From Saccharothrix sp. ALI-22-I (GTDB lineage Bacteria > Actinomycetota > Actinomycetes > Mycobacteriales > Pseudonocardiaceae), in assembly GCF_001984175.1 (NCBI RefSeq), contig NZ_MTQP01000065.1:186001-250000 (forward strand): a stretch of 64,000 bases of DNA, in the 5' to 3' direction. Both the position numbers and the translations under genes were made by a program. Below, one piece after another: positions 30,558 through 39,254 of the stretch (positions within the stretch are counted from its first letter, which is position 1; each line of letters starts with the position of its first letter). The notes under the pieces were generated by a model. That model was not told the origin of the DNA. It worked only from the letters and a program-made list of their open reading frames with translations, and made no database searches.

Positions 30558-32714
30558 ATGCCGCGCCCCAGCGCGCGGCGAGCGCTACTCGTCCGTGGGC
30601 TGCTAGCCCTCGGCGTGCTCGCCGCGTCCGCGTTCACCCTGCTCACCGTCCAACCGCGCCTCGGTCTCGACCTGCGCGGCGGCACCCAGATCGTGCTGGA
30701 AACCCCGTCCGAAGCCACCTCCGACGCCACCGACCGCGCGATGGAGGTGCTGCGGCGCCGGGTCGACGAACTCGGTGTGGCCGAACCCGTGCTGGCCCGG
30801 TCCGGCGACCACCGCATCGTGGTGGAACTGCCCGGCGTCCAGGACCCGACCGAGGCCATCGAAGTGCTCGGCCGCACCGCCCAGCTGCGCGTGCAGCCGG
30901 TGACCGGGCTCGGCGACGTGCCGACACCGGAGGGTGACGCGATCAGCCTCGGTGACGTCGTGATGACCGGCGAGGGCATCGAGGACGCCCGCGCCACGCC
31001 CAACGCGCAGGGCGTCGGCTACGTGGTCGGCGTCGACTTCCAGGGTGACGCCCCACAGGCGTGGCAGCGGGTGACCGCCGAGGCCGCGTGCTCACCACCG
31101 GGTGACCCTCGACGGCGGGTCGCGTTCGTGCTGGATGACGAGGTGGTGTCCGCGCCGCAAGTCGATCCGTCGGTGGTGTGCGGCACCGGCATGATCGGCG
31201 GCAGCACCCAGATCACCGGTCGGTTCACCCAAGCCGAGGCGGAGGAACTGGCGCTGGTGATCCGGTCCGGCGCGCTGCCGGTGCCGGTCGAGGTGGTGGA
31301 GCAGCGGACCGTGGGGCCGACGCTCGGTGCGGAGGCGATCGAGGCCAGTGCCCGTGCGGCGGTCATCGGGGTGGCGTTGACCGGGCTGTTCCTGATCTTC
31401 GTGTACCGGCTGGCGGGGCTGGTGGCCGTGCTGGCTCTCGCCGGTTACGCGGCCCTGGCGTATGCCGCTCTGCTGGCGATCGGTGCGACGTTGACGTTGC
31501 CGGGGTTGGCCGGGTTCGTGCTGGCCATCGGCATGGCGGTGGACGCGAACGTGCTGGTGTTCGAACGGGCGCGGGAGGAGTTCGGGCGGCGCAAACGCTT
31601 GCCCCGGTCGGTGGACCAGGGGTTCCGCGGGGCGTTGAGCGCGGTCGCGGACTCGAACGTGACCACGTTGCTGGCCGCGGGTCTGCTGTTCTGGCTGGCC
31701 ACCGGGCCGGTGAAGGGGTTCGGCGTCACGTTGTCGATCGGTGTGCTGGCGTCGTTGTTCAGCGCACTGGTGTTGAGCCGGGTGCTGTTGCAGCTGGTCA
31801 TGCCGGTGATGGAACGGCGGCCGCGGTGGAGCGGGCTGCACTCGTTGGGCCGGGTGCGCACGTGGCTGACCGCACGCGGGATCACCCTGTTCCAACGACC
31901 TCGCCGCTGGCTGTTGACCGCCGGGTTGGTGCTGCTGGTGGCGGTCGTCGGCCTGCTCGTGCGCGGTCTGGAGCTGGGCGTCGAGTTCACCGGCGGTCGG
32001 ATGCTGGAGTTCACCGCGTCGTCCGTGGACGCCGGCAGGGTGCGGGCCGAACTGGCGTCCGCCGGTTTCGCCGACGCCGTCGTGGTGACGTCCGGCTCCG
32101 ACGGCATCTCGGTGCGCACCGGCCCGATCGACTCGGCCGCAGCGGTGCGCCTCGCCGAGGCCGTCAACCGCGCGACCGGTGGTGCGGAGCAGGTGAGCAA
32201 CGAGCTGATCGGCCCTAGTCTCGGCTCCGAACTGCGGCGCAACGCGTTGATCGCCCTGGCCATCGCGGTGGCCGCACAGCTCGCGTACCTGGCCGTGCGG
32301 TTCGACTGGCGGCTCGGCGTGGCCACCGTGGTCGCGCTCATCACCGACGTCGTCGTGCTGGTCGGCGTGTTCGCGTGGCTGGGCAAGACGGCTGACGCCG
32401 TGTTCCTGGCCGCCCTGCTCACCGTGATCGGCTACTCCGTCAACGACTCGGTAGTGGTGTTCGACCGTGTGCGCGAGCTCCGGCAGACCCGCGCACCGTT
32501 CCCCGAAGTGATGAGTTCGGCCGTGTTGCAAACCCTGCCGCGAACCGTGAACACGGGCATCGGCGTCCTCTTCGTGCTAGCCGCACTGCTGGTCCTAGGC
32601 GACGGCTCACTGGCCGACTTCGCCACCGCCCTGCTGATCGGCCTCGTCGCCGGCACGATCTCCACGGTCTTGACCGCCGCACCGGTCGCGATCGCCCTGG
32701 AGGACCGCCGATGA
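30558..32714 (+). CDS. secDF: Fused SecD-SecF protein-export membrane protein
   Basis: A 718-residue protein joins the two halves of the SecDF motor. The SecD part carries the DLRGG motif at residues 38-42, a reduced P1-like domain, and six membrane segments with GMAVDANVLVFERAREE. The SecF part starts near 445 with its own first TM and has LGVEFTGGRMLEF and the motif SVNDSVVVFDRVRE. SecDF uses the proton motive force to pull substrates after SecA/SecYEG translocation. Most actinobacteria encode separate secD and secF beside yajC, so a fused copy elsewhere is probably an additional paralog. The next gene overlaps by ATGA. Confidence 0.94.
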   Translation: MPRPSARRALLVRGLLALGVLAASAFTLLTVQPRLGLDLRGGTQIVLETPSEATSDATDRAMEVLRRRVDELGVAEPVLARSGDHRIVVELPGVQDPTEAIEVLGRTAQLRVQPVTGLGDVPTPEGDAISLGDVVMTGEGIEDARATPNAQGVGYVVGVDFQGDAPQAWQRVTAEAACSPPGDPRRRVAFVLDDEVVSAPQVDPSVVCGTGMIGGSTQITGRFTQAEAEELALVIRSGALPVPVEVVEQRTVGPTLGAEAIEASARAAVIGVALTGLFLIFVYRLAGLVAVLALAGYAALAYAALLAIGATLTLPGLAGFVLAIGMAVDANVLVFERAREEFGRRKRLPRSVDQGFRGALSAVADSNVTTLLAAGLLFWLATGPVKGFGVTLSIGVLASLFSALVLSRVLLQLVMPVMERRPRWSGLHSLGRVRTWLTARGITLFQRPRRWLLTAGLVLLVAVVGLLVRGLELGVEFTGGRMLEFTASSVDAGRVRAELASAGFADAVVVTSGSDGISVRTGPIDSAAAVRLAEAVNRATGGAEQVSNELIGPSLGSELRRNALIALAIAVAAQLAYLAVRFDWRLGVATVVALITDVVVLVGVFAWLGKTADAVFLAALLTVIGYSVNDSVVVFDRVRELRQTRAPFPEVMSSAVLQTLPRTVNTGIGVLFVLAALLVLGDGSLADFATALLIGLVAGTISTVLTAAPVAIALEDRR

Positions 32715-33880
32715 CCACAGGGCACGCATTGCTGGCGGTGGGCGGCGCGTTCCTCGCCGCAGGAGTCATCGCGCGGGCAGGAGTCCGGATAGGACTGCCG
32801 ACGATCCCGCTGTTCATGGTGGCCGGAATCGTGTTCGGTCCCAACACCCCCGGTCTGTCGCTTGTGGACGATGCCGGCGAGATGGGCGTCCTGTCCGGCC
32901 TCGGTCTGGTGTTCCTGCTGTTCTACCTGGGGCTCGAATTCTCGGTGGACGACCTGGTGTCGGGTGGGCGTCGGTTGGCGTTGGCCGGCACCGGTTACCT
33001 GGTGCTCAACATCGGCGGCGGACTGGCGTTCGGGTTCGCGTTGGGTTGGGGCACGCGCGAGGCACTGGTGATCGCCGGCGCGATCGGCATCTCGTCGTCG
33101 GCCATCGTGACGAAACTGCTGGTCGAGGCACGGCGGTTGCGCAACCCCGAGTCACGGCTGGTGATGGGCATCATCGTGATCGAGGACGTGTTCCTCGCGC
33201 TGTACCTGGCGGTGCTGCAACCCGTGCTCAGCGGCACGTCCGGCGTCTCCGCGCTGCTGGACTTCGCCAAGGCGTTGGCGTTCCTGCTGGTACTGGCCGC
33301 CATCGCCCGCTGGGGTGGCCGTGCGGTGACCAGGCTGTTCGGCTCGGCCGACGACGAACTGCTGGTCGTGTGCTTCGTAGGCGTGGCCGTCACCGGTGCG
33401 GCCGTAGCGCAAGAGTTAGGCGTGTCCGACGCGATCGGCGCGTTCATGGTCGGCGCCGTCCTGGGCAGCTCCGGCGTAGCGCCACGCGTGCACAAACTCG
33501 TGCTGCCACTACGGGACGCGTTCGGCGCACTGTTCTTCTTCATCTTCGGCCTGAGCATCGACCCAGGCGCGGTAGGCACCGTAGTCCTGCCCATCCTGGC
33601 GGCCGTAGCAGTCACCATCGTGCTCAACCTGGCCGCCGGCCTCTTCGCCGCCCAACTCCACTCATTCGACCGCCGACAAGCCGTAGACGTCGGCCTAACC
33701 GTCCTAACCCGCGGCGAATTCTCCCTGGTCCTAGCCGCAATGGCCGTAACAGCCGGCCTAGACCCCCGTGTAGCACCCTTCGTCGCCGGGTACGTCCTAC
33801 TACTGGCCGTCGTAGGCCCGCTGGCCGTCCTGCGCTCCGACCGCCTGACGTGGCTCCTGCCGAAACGCCTGTTCATATAG
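32711..33880 (+). CDS. CPA2-type cation/proton antiporter (KefB-like, membrane domain)
   Basis: The 389-residue product has about twelve membrane helices and the CPA2 fold signatures: GLPTIPLFMVAGIVFGPN near the N-terminus, FYLGLEFSVDD, and the discontinuous-helix region ISSSAIVTKLL followed by IIVIEDVFLALYLAVLQPVL, whose Asp is the presumed ion site. No TrkA-N domain follows, so regulation by NAD is unlikely here. It is translationally coupled to secDF by a 4-base overlap. The last 90 codons use more A-ending triplets (GTA, CTA) than the rest. Confidence 0.9.
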   Translation: MTTGHALLAVGGAFLAAGVIARAGVRIGLPTIPLFMVAGIVFGPNTPGLSLVDDAGEMGVLSGLGLVFLLFYLGLEFSVDDLVSGGRRLALAGTGYLVLNIGGGLAFGFALGWGTREALVIAGAIGISSSAIVTKLLVEARRLRNPESRLVMGIIVIEDVFLALYLAVLQPVLSGTSGVSALLDFAKALAFLLVLAAIARWGGRAVTRLFGSADDELLVVCFVGVAVTGAAVAQELGVSDAIGAFMVGAVLGSSGVAPRVHKLVLPLRDAFGALFFFIFGLSIDPGAVGTVVLPILAAVAVTIVLNLAAGLFAAQLHSFDRRQAVDVGLTVLTRGEFSLVLAAMAVTAGLDPRVAPFVAGYVLLLAVVGPLAVLRSDRLTWLLPKRLFI

Positions 33881-33892
33881 CAAGGTGGACCC

Positions 33893-35053
33893 ATGACCGG
33901 ATTCGCCACGTACCAGAACGAGATCTACCTCCAGGGTCTGGCCGGCAACCTGCCGCCGTTCACCACCGATCCCGAGGGGTTGGAGGCGTCGGCTCGGGAG
34001 CGGCTTGGGCCTGGGCCGTTCTGGTATGTGGCGGGGGCGGCTGGGGCGGGGGCAACGGCTCGGGCGAATCGGGAGGCGTTTGACGACTGGCGGATCGTGC
34101 CGCGGATGCTTACCAACGCCACCGAGCGGCATCTGGGGACGTCGTTGCTGGGTACCGATATGCCGGCGCCGGTTCTGCTTGCGCCGCTTGGGGTTCAGTC
34201 GATTTTGCACCCGGACGGGGAACTGGCGACTGCTCGTGCGGCCGCCGAACTCGGTGTGCCGTTCGTGCTGTCCACTGCTTCCTCTCACACCATTGAGGAA
34301 GTGGCGGAGGCGGCCGGTGACAGTGCCCGGTGGTTCCAGCTCTACTGGCCGAACGATCCGGACGTGGCCGCTAGCATCCTCGATCGGGCGCGTAAGGCCG
34401 GGTATCGGGTCCTCGTCGTCACCCTCGACACGTGGACCCTCGCCTGGCGGCCACGCGACCTCGACCAGTCCTACCTGCCGTTCCTGCGCGGTATCGGGAC
34501 GGCCATTCCGTTCTCCGACCCGGCGTTCCGGGCGGGGCTGGCCGTGTCGCCCGAGGAGGACCTGCCGATGGCGATCCTGCGTTGGGTGCAGCTGTTCACC
34601 GGCACAGACAAGTCGTGGGACCAGTTGTCCTTCCTGCGTGAGCACTGGGACGGGCCGATCGTGCTCAAGGGCATCCAGCACGTCGACGACGCGCGCAAGG
34701 CCGTCGACGCGGGCGTGGACGGGATCGTCGTCTCCAACCACGGCGGACGGCAGGTGGACGGCGCGGTCGGGTCGCTGGAGGTGTTGCCGGAGATCGCCGA
34801 CGCGGTCGGTGAGCAGGTGGAGGTGCTGTTCGACTCCGGTATCCGCAGCGGCGCGGACATCGTCAAGGCCCTCGCGTTGGGTGCGAAGGCCGTGCTCGTC
34901 GGACGACCGTTCGCCTACGGCCTCGCGCACGGTGGGCAGATCGGCGTGCGGCACGTGCTGCGCAGCCTGCTCGCCGACTTCGACCTCACCCTGGGCCTGT
35001 CCGGGCACCGCAGCCCGGCCGAGCTCAGCCGCGAGGCGCTGCGTCGGCGCTGA
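33893..35053 (+). CDS. FMN-dependent alpha-hydroxy-acid oxidase (lactate 2-monooxygenase type)
   Basis: A 386-residue protein with alpha-hydroxy-acid dehydrogenase motifs: GPFWYVAGAAGAGAT near 40, LLAPLGVQSILHPDGE near 95 and SHGGRQVDGAVGSLEVLPE-type FMN-binding sequence near 282-300, preceded by VSNHGGRQ, which holds the active-site His and Arg. The extra segment around 180-240 is of the lactate-2-monooxygenase type. It oxidises an alpha-hydroxy acid (probably L-lactate) with FMN in the cytoplasm. It starts 12 bases after the antiporter. Its 3' end overlaps the opposite-strand EspG gene by 29 bases. Confidence 0.93.
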   Translation: MTGFATYQNEIYLQGLAGNLPPFTTDPEGLEASARERLGPGPFWYVAGAAGAGATARANREAFDDWRIVPRMLTNATERHLGTSLLGTDMPAPVLLAPLGVQSILHPDGELATARAAAELGVPFVLSTASSHTIEEVAEAAGDSARWFQLYWPNDPDVAASILDRARKAGYRVLVVTLDTWTLAWRPRDLDQSYLPFLRGIGTAIPFSDPAFRAGLAVSPEEDLPMAILRWVQLFTGTDKSWDQLSFLREHWDGPIVLKGIQHVDDARKAVDAGVDGIVVSNHGGRQVDGAVGSLEVLPEIADAVGEQVEVLFDSGIRSGADIVKALALGAKAVLVGRPFAYGLAHGGQIGVRHVLRSLLADFDLTLGLSGHRSPAELSREALRRR

Positions 35054-35843
35054 GCTGCCGCAACCGGTTCTGCAACGTGGTGAAGTCGGCCGGCTGCACG
35101 GTGATCCACGGCGTGCCGTCGCCGCCGGGCGCCTTCGCCGACAGGTAACGACCGGTGATCGTGTCGAAGTAGGTCAGCGGTGCCGCGCAGCGCTGCTTGC
35201 GCCCGAACCGGTCGCGCCGCGCGGCGTACAGCTGGCCGCCGCCGGTGCGTTGCTCGGCCAGCAGCTTGCGCACCTGCTGCACCTCGCTCACGTGCGCCCC
35301 GGTCGGCCGGCTGGCCTGGAGGAACGACCCGCCCTCCTCGTCCGGCCGGGGCTGGCGCGGCTTGTCGGTCAACGCGTCCGCGGGCAGCGAGAGCACGCCG
35401 CCGCGACCCGGCTTGGCCTCCGGCAACGCCGACACCAGCGACTGCACCACGTCCTCGACCCGCACCGGCTCCAGCACGAAGTGCCGGTCCGCCCGCAGCA
35501 CCACGCGCAGCGCCTCGTCACCCGCCTGCACGACCAGGGCGGTGCGCGTGTCGCCGTCGCCCTGGTTGAAGAACGCGTAGTACTCGGCGCTCGCGTCGAC
35601 GATCATGCGCAGCGACCGTCCCAGATCGGCGTGCACCTGCCGACCGCGCGCCAGACCCAGCCGCTCCAACTCGGCCCAGCCACGGTTCGCGAGGTCGGCC
35701 AGACCCGTGACGTCACCCTCGGCGAGTCGGTCCTCGTCGAAGTCGACCTGGGTCAGCAGCGCGTTGTGCAGCACCGGCAGACCCTCGGCCTGCCATGCGT
35801 TGTAGAGCGCGACGACCGGGATGGCGACCCTGGTGCGCAGCAC
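35025..35843 (-). CDS. ESX secretion-associated protein, EspG family
   Basis: A 272-residue cytoplasmic protein starting at GTG 35843. The opening LRTRVAIPVVALYNAWQAEGLPVLHNAL and the central beta-sheet stretch (STATYYAFFNQGD-like, ALVVQAGDEALRVVLRADRHFVL) match the EspG/PPE-chaperone family, which binds the tip of PE-PPE heterodimers before type VII secretion. It is the last gene of the four-gene minus-strand cassette and directly follows the PPE-like gene, consistent with a chaperone-substrate pair. Its 3' end overlaps the lactate-oxidase gene. Confidence 0.85.
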   Translation of the reverse strand: MLRTRVAIPVVALYNAWQAEGLPVLHNALLTQVDFDEDRLAEGDVTGLADLANRGWAELERLGLARGRQVHADLGRSLRMIVDASAEYYAFFNQGDGDTRTALVVQAGDEALRVVLRADRHFVLEPVRVEDVVQSLVSALPEAKPGRGGVLSLPADALTDKPRQPRPDEEGGSFLQASRPTGAHVSEVQQVRKLLAEQRTGGGQLYAARRDRFGRKQRCAAPLTYFDTITGRYLSAKAPGGDGTPWITVQPADFTTLQNRLRQLSADAAPRG

Positions 35844-35860
35844 GTTCCCCCCCTGTTCAC

Positions 35861-37174
35861 CTATTCGCCGATGACCGGCGGGGCCACCATCGTGCCGTCG
35901 CCGAAGATGTCCTCGGTCTCCTGGAGGTAGGACGCGGCCTTGTGCTCCTTGTCCTCGTCCCCCTGACCACGAGCACCGCCGGCGCCCATACCCATACCCG
36001 CACCCATACCGGCCGCACCCGCACCACCACGACCACCGGCCGCGCCACCGGGCCCGAAACCGCCCGCGCCGCCACCGGGGCCGAAGCCACCACGACCCTC
36101 ACCGTGCCCCATCGCACCGGCCGCGCCACCGGGTCCGAACCCACCGGCACCACCCATGCCAGGACCGCCCATACCGGGCATACCGGGCATCCGTCCGACC
36201 CCACTGGCACCGCCACCGCCGCCACCACCGCGACCCGTGCCGCCACCACCGCCGGCATTCGGCACGCCCGGCGTCACCGGGGGACGGTTGCGCGGGTTGT
36301 TGGGGTTGCGCGGATCGTTCAGGTTGCGCGGGTCGTACGGCAACCGCGGGTCGTAGGGCAACCCCCGCGGGTCGATCGGCATGCGCTGGTCCCTCGGGTC
36401 CGGCGGCCGGTACGGCACCTCGACCTGGGGTTTGTTGATGTCAGGCAGCACCGACGACTTCTTGGTCGTGCCGTCGTCGTTCGAGTTCGGCGGCGGGATC
36501 GTCGGCTCGACCCACGACTCGGTCGTGCGTGTGGTGCTGCTCGTCCTGGTCAGATCACCGCCGCCACCGGTCTTGTCGTCATCGTTCTCGTCACCGCCCT
36601 TGCCGCGGTCGGGCGGCGGGATGACGATTTTCTCTTGCTCGACGTTGCCGTCGACCTCGCCCGGCCCCTCGAACGTGGGCATGGCGCTGAGGGCGGTCTC
36701 GACCCGGGCGCCGTAGTTGTTGAACACCTGCACGTTGTGGTCGTTGACCTGGGAGTGCCGCTCGACCGCCTCGTCGTAGTCGGTGTCCCAGGGCATCACG
36801 TCGTTGTACCAAGGCTTGTCCGGCACGGTGACCGGTGGCATGACGTTGTTCGCCGCGTCCCGGAACGCCATGCTGATCTCCGCGCTCGACTGCCCGGCGG
36901 TGGTGGCGCTGGTGCCCGCGGTTTCCGACCAACTCGCCAAGGGCGTGGTCTTGGCCCGGGCCGCGTCACCCGCCGCGCCTTCCCAGGAAGCGCCGGAGTC
37001 GCGCACGGCCCGGTTGATCAGGTCACTGACCTCGACCTGGCCTTCGGCGATGCCGTGCCACGTCTGCTCACTGGCGTCGGTCGTCTGCGACGGTCCCTTG
37101 CTCTCCGCGAACCAGTTGTAGATCTTGTCGGCCCCGACGCCTACGCACATCAGCTGGGTTCCTTCAGCGGCCAT
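35861..37174 (-). CDS. PPE/WXG100-like ESX substrate with Gly-rich C-terminus
   Basis: A 437-residue protein beginning at ATG 37174 behind AAGGA, 4 bases after the DUF3558 stop. The first 160 residues are helical with W-x-G spacing (GASWEGAAGDAARAKTTPLASW), as in PPE or WXG100 helical hairpins. After a Pro-rich linker with DPRN/DPRG repeats, residues about 290-420 form a low-complexity Gly-Ala-Met region (GMPGMGGPGMGGAGGFG), and a short ordered end follows. PPE-type proteins are type VII substrates exported with a PE-like partner. No secretion apparatus gene is nearby. Confidence 0.75.
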   Translation of the reverse strand: MAAEGTQLMCVGVGADKIYNWFAESKGPSQTTDASEQTWHGIAEGQVEVSDLINRAVRDSGASWEGAAGDAARAKTTPLASWSETAGTSATTAGQSSAEISMAFRDAANNVMPPVTVPDKPWYNDVMPWDTDYDEAVERHSQVNDHNVQVFNNYGARVETALSAMPTFEGPGEVDGNVEQEKIVIPPPDRGKGGDENDDDKTGGGGDLTRTSSTTRTTESWVEPTIPPPNSNDDGTTKKSSVLPDINKPQVEVPYRPPDPRDQRMPIDPRGLPYDPRLPYDPRNLNDPRNPNNPRNRPPVTPGVPNAGGGGGTGRGGGGGGGASGVGRMPGMPGMGGPGMGGAGGFGPGGAAGAMGHGEGRGGFGPGGGAGGFGPGGAAGGRGGAGAAGMGAGMGMGAGGARGQGDEDKEHKAASYLQETEDIFGDGTMVAPPVIGE

Positions 37175-37178
37175 GTCC

Positions 37179-37790
37179 TTACCCCTTCAGGTTTCCGACC
37201 ACGGTCGCGGCGACCGCGCTCGACTCCGAGCACGGGGTGCTGTACGCGGGCGCGTTCCGGTCGTTCACCACGATCTGGACCAGGAAGGCCTCGCCCTTGG
37301 CCACGAGGACAGCGGTGGAGCACGCCCCGTGCTTGGCGTCGGTGATGTCGCCGTTCACCGCCGGGTAGCCCGCCACCTCGGTCGGCTCGAACACCGGGAA
37401 CTGGGCGCGGTTGGCGTACATGTCGTCCAAGCCGTTGGCCTTCGACATGATCGTGACGCCGATGCTGGTGCCGCGTACCACGTCGTCGGGCTCCCACTGG
37501 CAGGTCGGGCCCGCCGGATCGGCCTCCTTGGCGCCCGGCTTGGTCACGCCGCGGGCGGCCAACTGGTCGGCCTTGAGCAGGTCGCACGGGCCGCTGACCT
37601 TGCCGAGGTCGAGTTCGGGTCCGGTGATCGCGGGCGCATTGCCGGTCGACGTCGGCTCCGATGCCTCGGTGGGCGTCCCCGAACCGCCCGTGGTCGTGGC
37701 AGGCCCGGGCGTGCCGCCGCTGACCGACGTGCAACCGACCAGCACCGTGAAGGACACGGCCGCCGCGACTGCCAGCACTGCTCGCCTCAT
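37179..37790 (-). CDS. DUF3558 lipoprotein
   Basis: A 203-residue precursor with a signal peptide and lipobox LVGC (Cys20), then a Thr/Ser/Gly-rich linker and a DUF3558-like domain (GPCDLLKADQLAARGV, then CQWEPDD and SSAVAATVVGNLK) with conserved Cys residues. DUF3558 lipoproteins are common in Pseudonocardiales beside ESX genes; their function is unknown. It is 3 bases after the upstream gene and 4 before the PPE-like gene, so the four genes form one operon. Confidence 0.88.
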   Translation of the reverse strand: MRRAVLAVAAAVSFTVLVGCTSVSGGTPGPATTTGGSGTPTEASEPTSTGNAPAITGPELDLGKVSGPCDLLKADQLAARGVTKPGAKEADPAGPTCQWEPDDVVRGTSIGVTIMSKANGLDDMYANRAQFPVFEPTEVAGYPAVNGDITDAKHGACSTAVLVAKGEAFLVQIVVNDRNAPAYSTPCSESSAVAATVVGNLKG

Positions 37791-37793
37791 CGA

Positions 37794-38240
37794 CTACTTC
37801 CCTCCGCCGTTGAAGGCGTCAGCGGTTTCCTGGTCCTGGTTCCGGTAGGTGGCCAGGGAGGCTTCGATTTTCTCGATCGTCGTCGTCAGCGCCTCGTACG
37901 CCATGGTATTGGCCCAGCCGTAGCCGCCGACGTCGTTGCCCGCCGTCCGACGGATCGCCTCCACCACCTGTGCGCTGTACGGGTCTTTGGCTGACGACGG
38001 GACCATCATGAGCTGGAGCGCGCTCCGGTTCAGTTCCTGCAACCGGTTGCGGGCCTCGGCCAAGCCCTCGATCAGCTTCTGCGCCTGCTCCGGGTCCACG
38101 CTGAACTGCGTCTGGGTGGCGACCAGCTTCGGCGGGGGAGCACCCACCATGCCCTGTGCCACGTCGCCGACGACGTTCGTCACCGTGTCCGCGATGAACC
38201 CGATCCGCTTGGCGCCCCCGCCGCTCTCGGCGTCCAACAT
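37794..38240 (-). CDS. Small helical ESX-associated (PE-like) protein
   Basis: ATG 38240 follows GAGGGGAG, and an upstream frame extension lacks support. The 148-residue product is mostly helical: FSVDPEQAQKLIEGLAEARNRLQELNRSALQL is a likely long amphipathic helix, followed by IRRTAGNDVGGYGWANTMAYEALTTTIEKIEASLATYRNQ. The position as first gene before DUF3558, PPE-like and EspG suggests it is the PE-like partner or a WXG100-type protein. No YxxxD/E secretion signal is certain near the end. It does not show a membrane segment. Confidence 0.7.
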   Translation of the reverse strand: MLDAESGGGAKRIGFIADTVTNVVGDVAQGMVGAPPPKLVATQTQFSVDPEQAQKLIEGLAEARNRLQELNRSALQLMMVPSSAKDPYSAQVVEAIRRTAGNDVGGYGWANTMAYEALTTTIEKIEASLATYRNQDQETADAFNGGGK

Positions 38241-38390
38241 CGTCGTGCTCCCCTCACGCTGAACTGCCCGAAATGATGATGGCACAGGGTCTCGGCCCCG
38301 TTGGGGCTATGGCGACGGTTACTCCTGGTGGGGGATGGACGTCCGATTCGTTCAATACGGCGCGACCTCGGCGGGCATACCGTCGGTGGC

Positions 38391-39254
38391 ATGATTGATG
38401 CAGCTCGTTCATTCCTCTGGCTCAACGCGCGCGTCCTCGAACAGCGGCGGTTCCTGTACCTCTTCGACGACGGGCCGGCCGAACCCGTGACGGCGGCGGT
38501 GCTGGCTTACCGGAACGACGACGGCGGGTTCGGGCATGCCTTGGAGCCTGACGGGCGTGGGCCGACGAGTCAGCCACTGCACACGTACACGGCGTTGTCC
38601 CTGTTCCACGAGGTGGGCGAGACGCGCTACACCGAGCAGGCGTGCGACTTCCTCGCCACGATCACCAACCCGGACGGTGGCGTGCCGAACTGCCTGACCA
38701 CCGCACGAGATCACCCGAAAGCGCCGTGGTGGCAGGCGTCGGACGACAGCGACCTGTTGATGACGGCACTGCTGGCGAGCGTCCTGCACAAGATGGGCGT
38801 CCAGCACGACTGGCTGGACCGCGCCACGGAGTTCTGCTGGCAGCGCATCACCGACCTCGCCAAGTCTCACCCGTACGAGATCAACGCGTGCGTCCAGTTC
38901 CTCAGCCACGTGCCCGACCGGCCGAGGGCCGAACGGGAGGCCGAACGGCTCGGTGTGCTGGTGCGCGAGCAGGGATTGGTCGACCTCGGCGACGGCCAGG
39001 CGCCCGAGGGGTACGCGTCGGGGGAGACGCACAAGCCGCACAACTACGCGTCGACCCCGGACATCCTGGCCCGGCGCTGGTTCACCGACGACGAGATGAG
39101 CCGTGACCTCGACGAGTTGGCCGCCGGCCGGCAGGAGGACGGCGGCTGGACGCTCCCGTGGCCCGCCTGGACTCCCGTTACAACTTACGAGTGGCGGCCG
39201 GTGATCACTATCGAGTCACTGCTGACGCTGCGTGCCTACGGCCGGATCAGCTGA
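38391..39254 (+). CDS. Alpha/alpha-toroid (terpene-cyclase/prenyltransferase-like) protein
   Basis: The 287-residue product starts at ATG 38391, with little leader and no clear ribosome-binding site, so it may be a leaderless transcript. Repeating QxDGGFG/W motifs (NDDGGFGHALEPDG, NPDGGVPNCL, QEDGGWTLPW) alternate with helices, as in squalene-hopene cyclase and prenyltransferase beta-subunit folds. The DxDD acid motif is absent, so a cyclase role is unlikely. It converges on an AraC gene with a 19-base overlap. Confidence 0.75.
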   Translation: MIDAARSFLWLNARVLEQRRFLYLFDDGPAEPVTAAVLAYRNDDGGFGHALEPDGRGPTSQPLHTYTALSLFHEVGETRYTEQACDFLATITNPDGGVPNCLTTARDHPKAPWWQASDDSDLLMTALLASVLHKMGVQHDWLDRATEFCWQRITDLAKSHPYEINACVQFLSHVPDRPRAEREAERLGVLVREQGLVDLGDGQAPEGYASGETHKPHNYASTPDILARRWFTDDEMSRDLDELAAGRQEDGGWTLPWPAWTPVTTYEWRPVITIESLLTLRAYGRIS

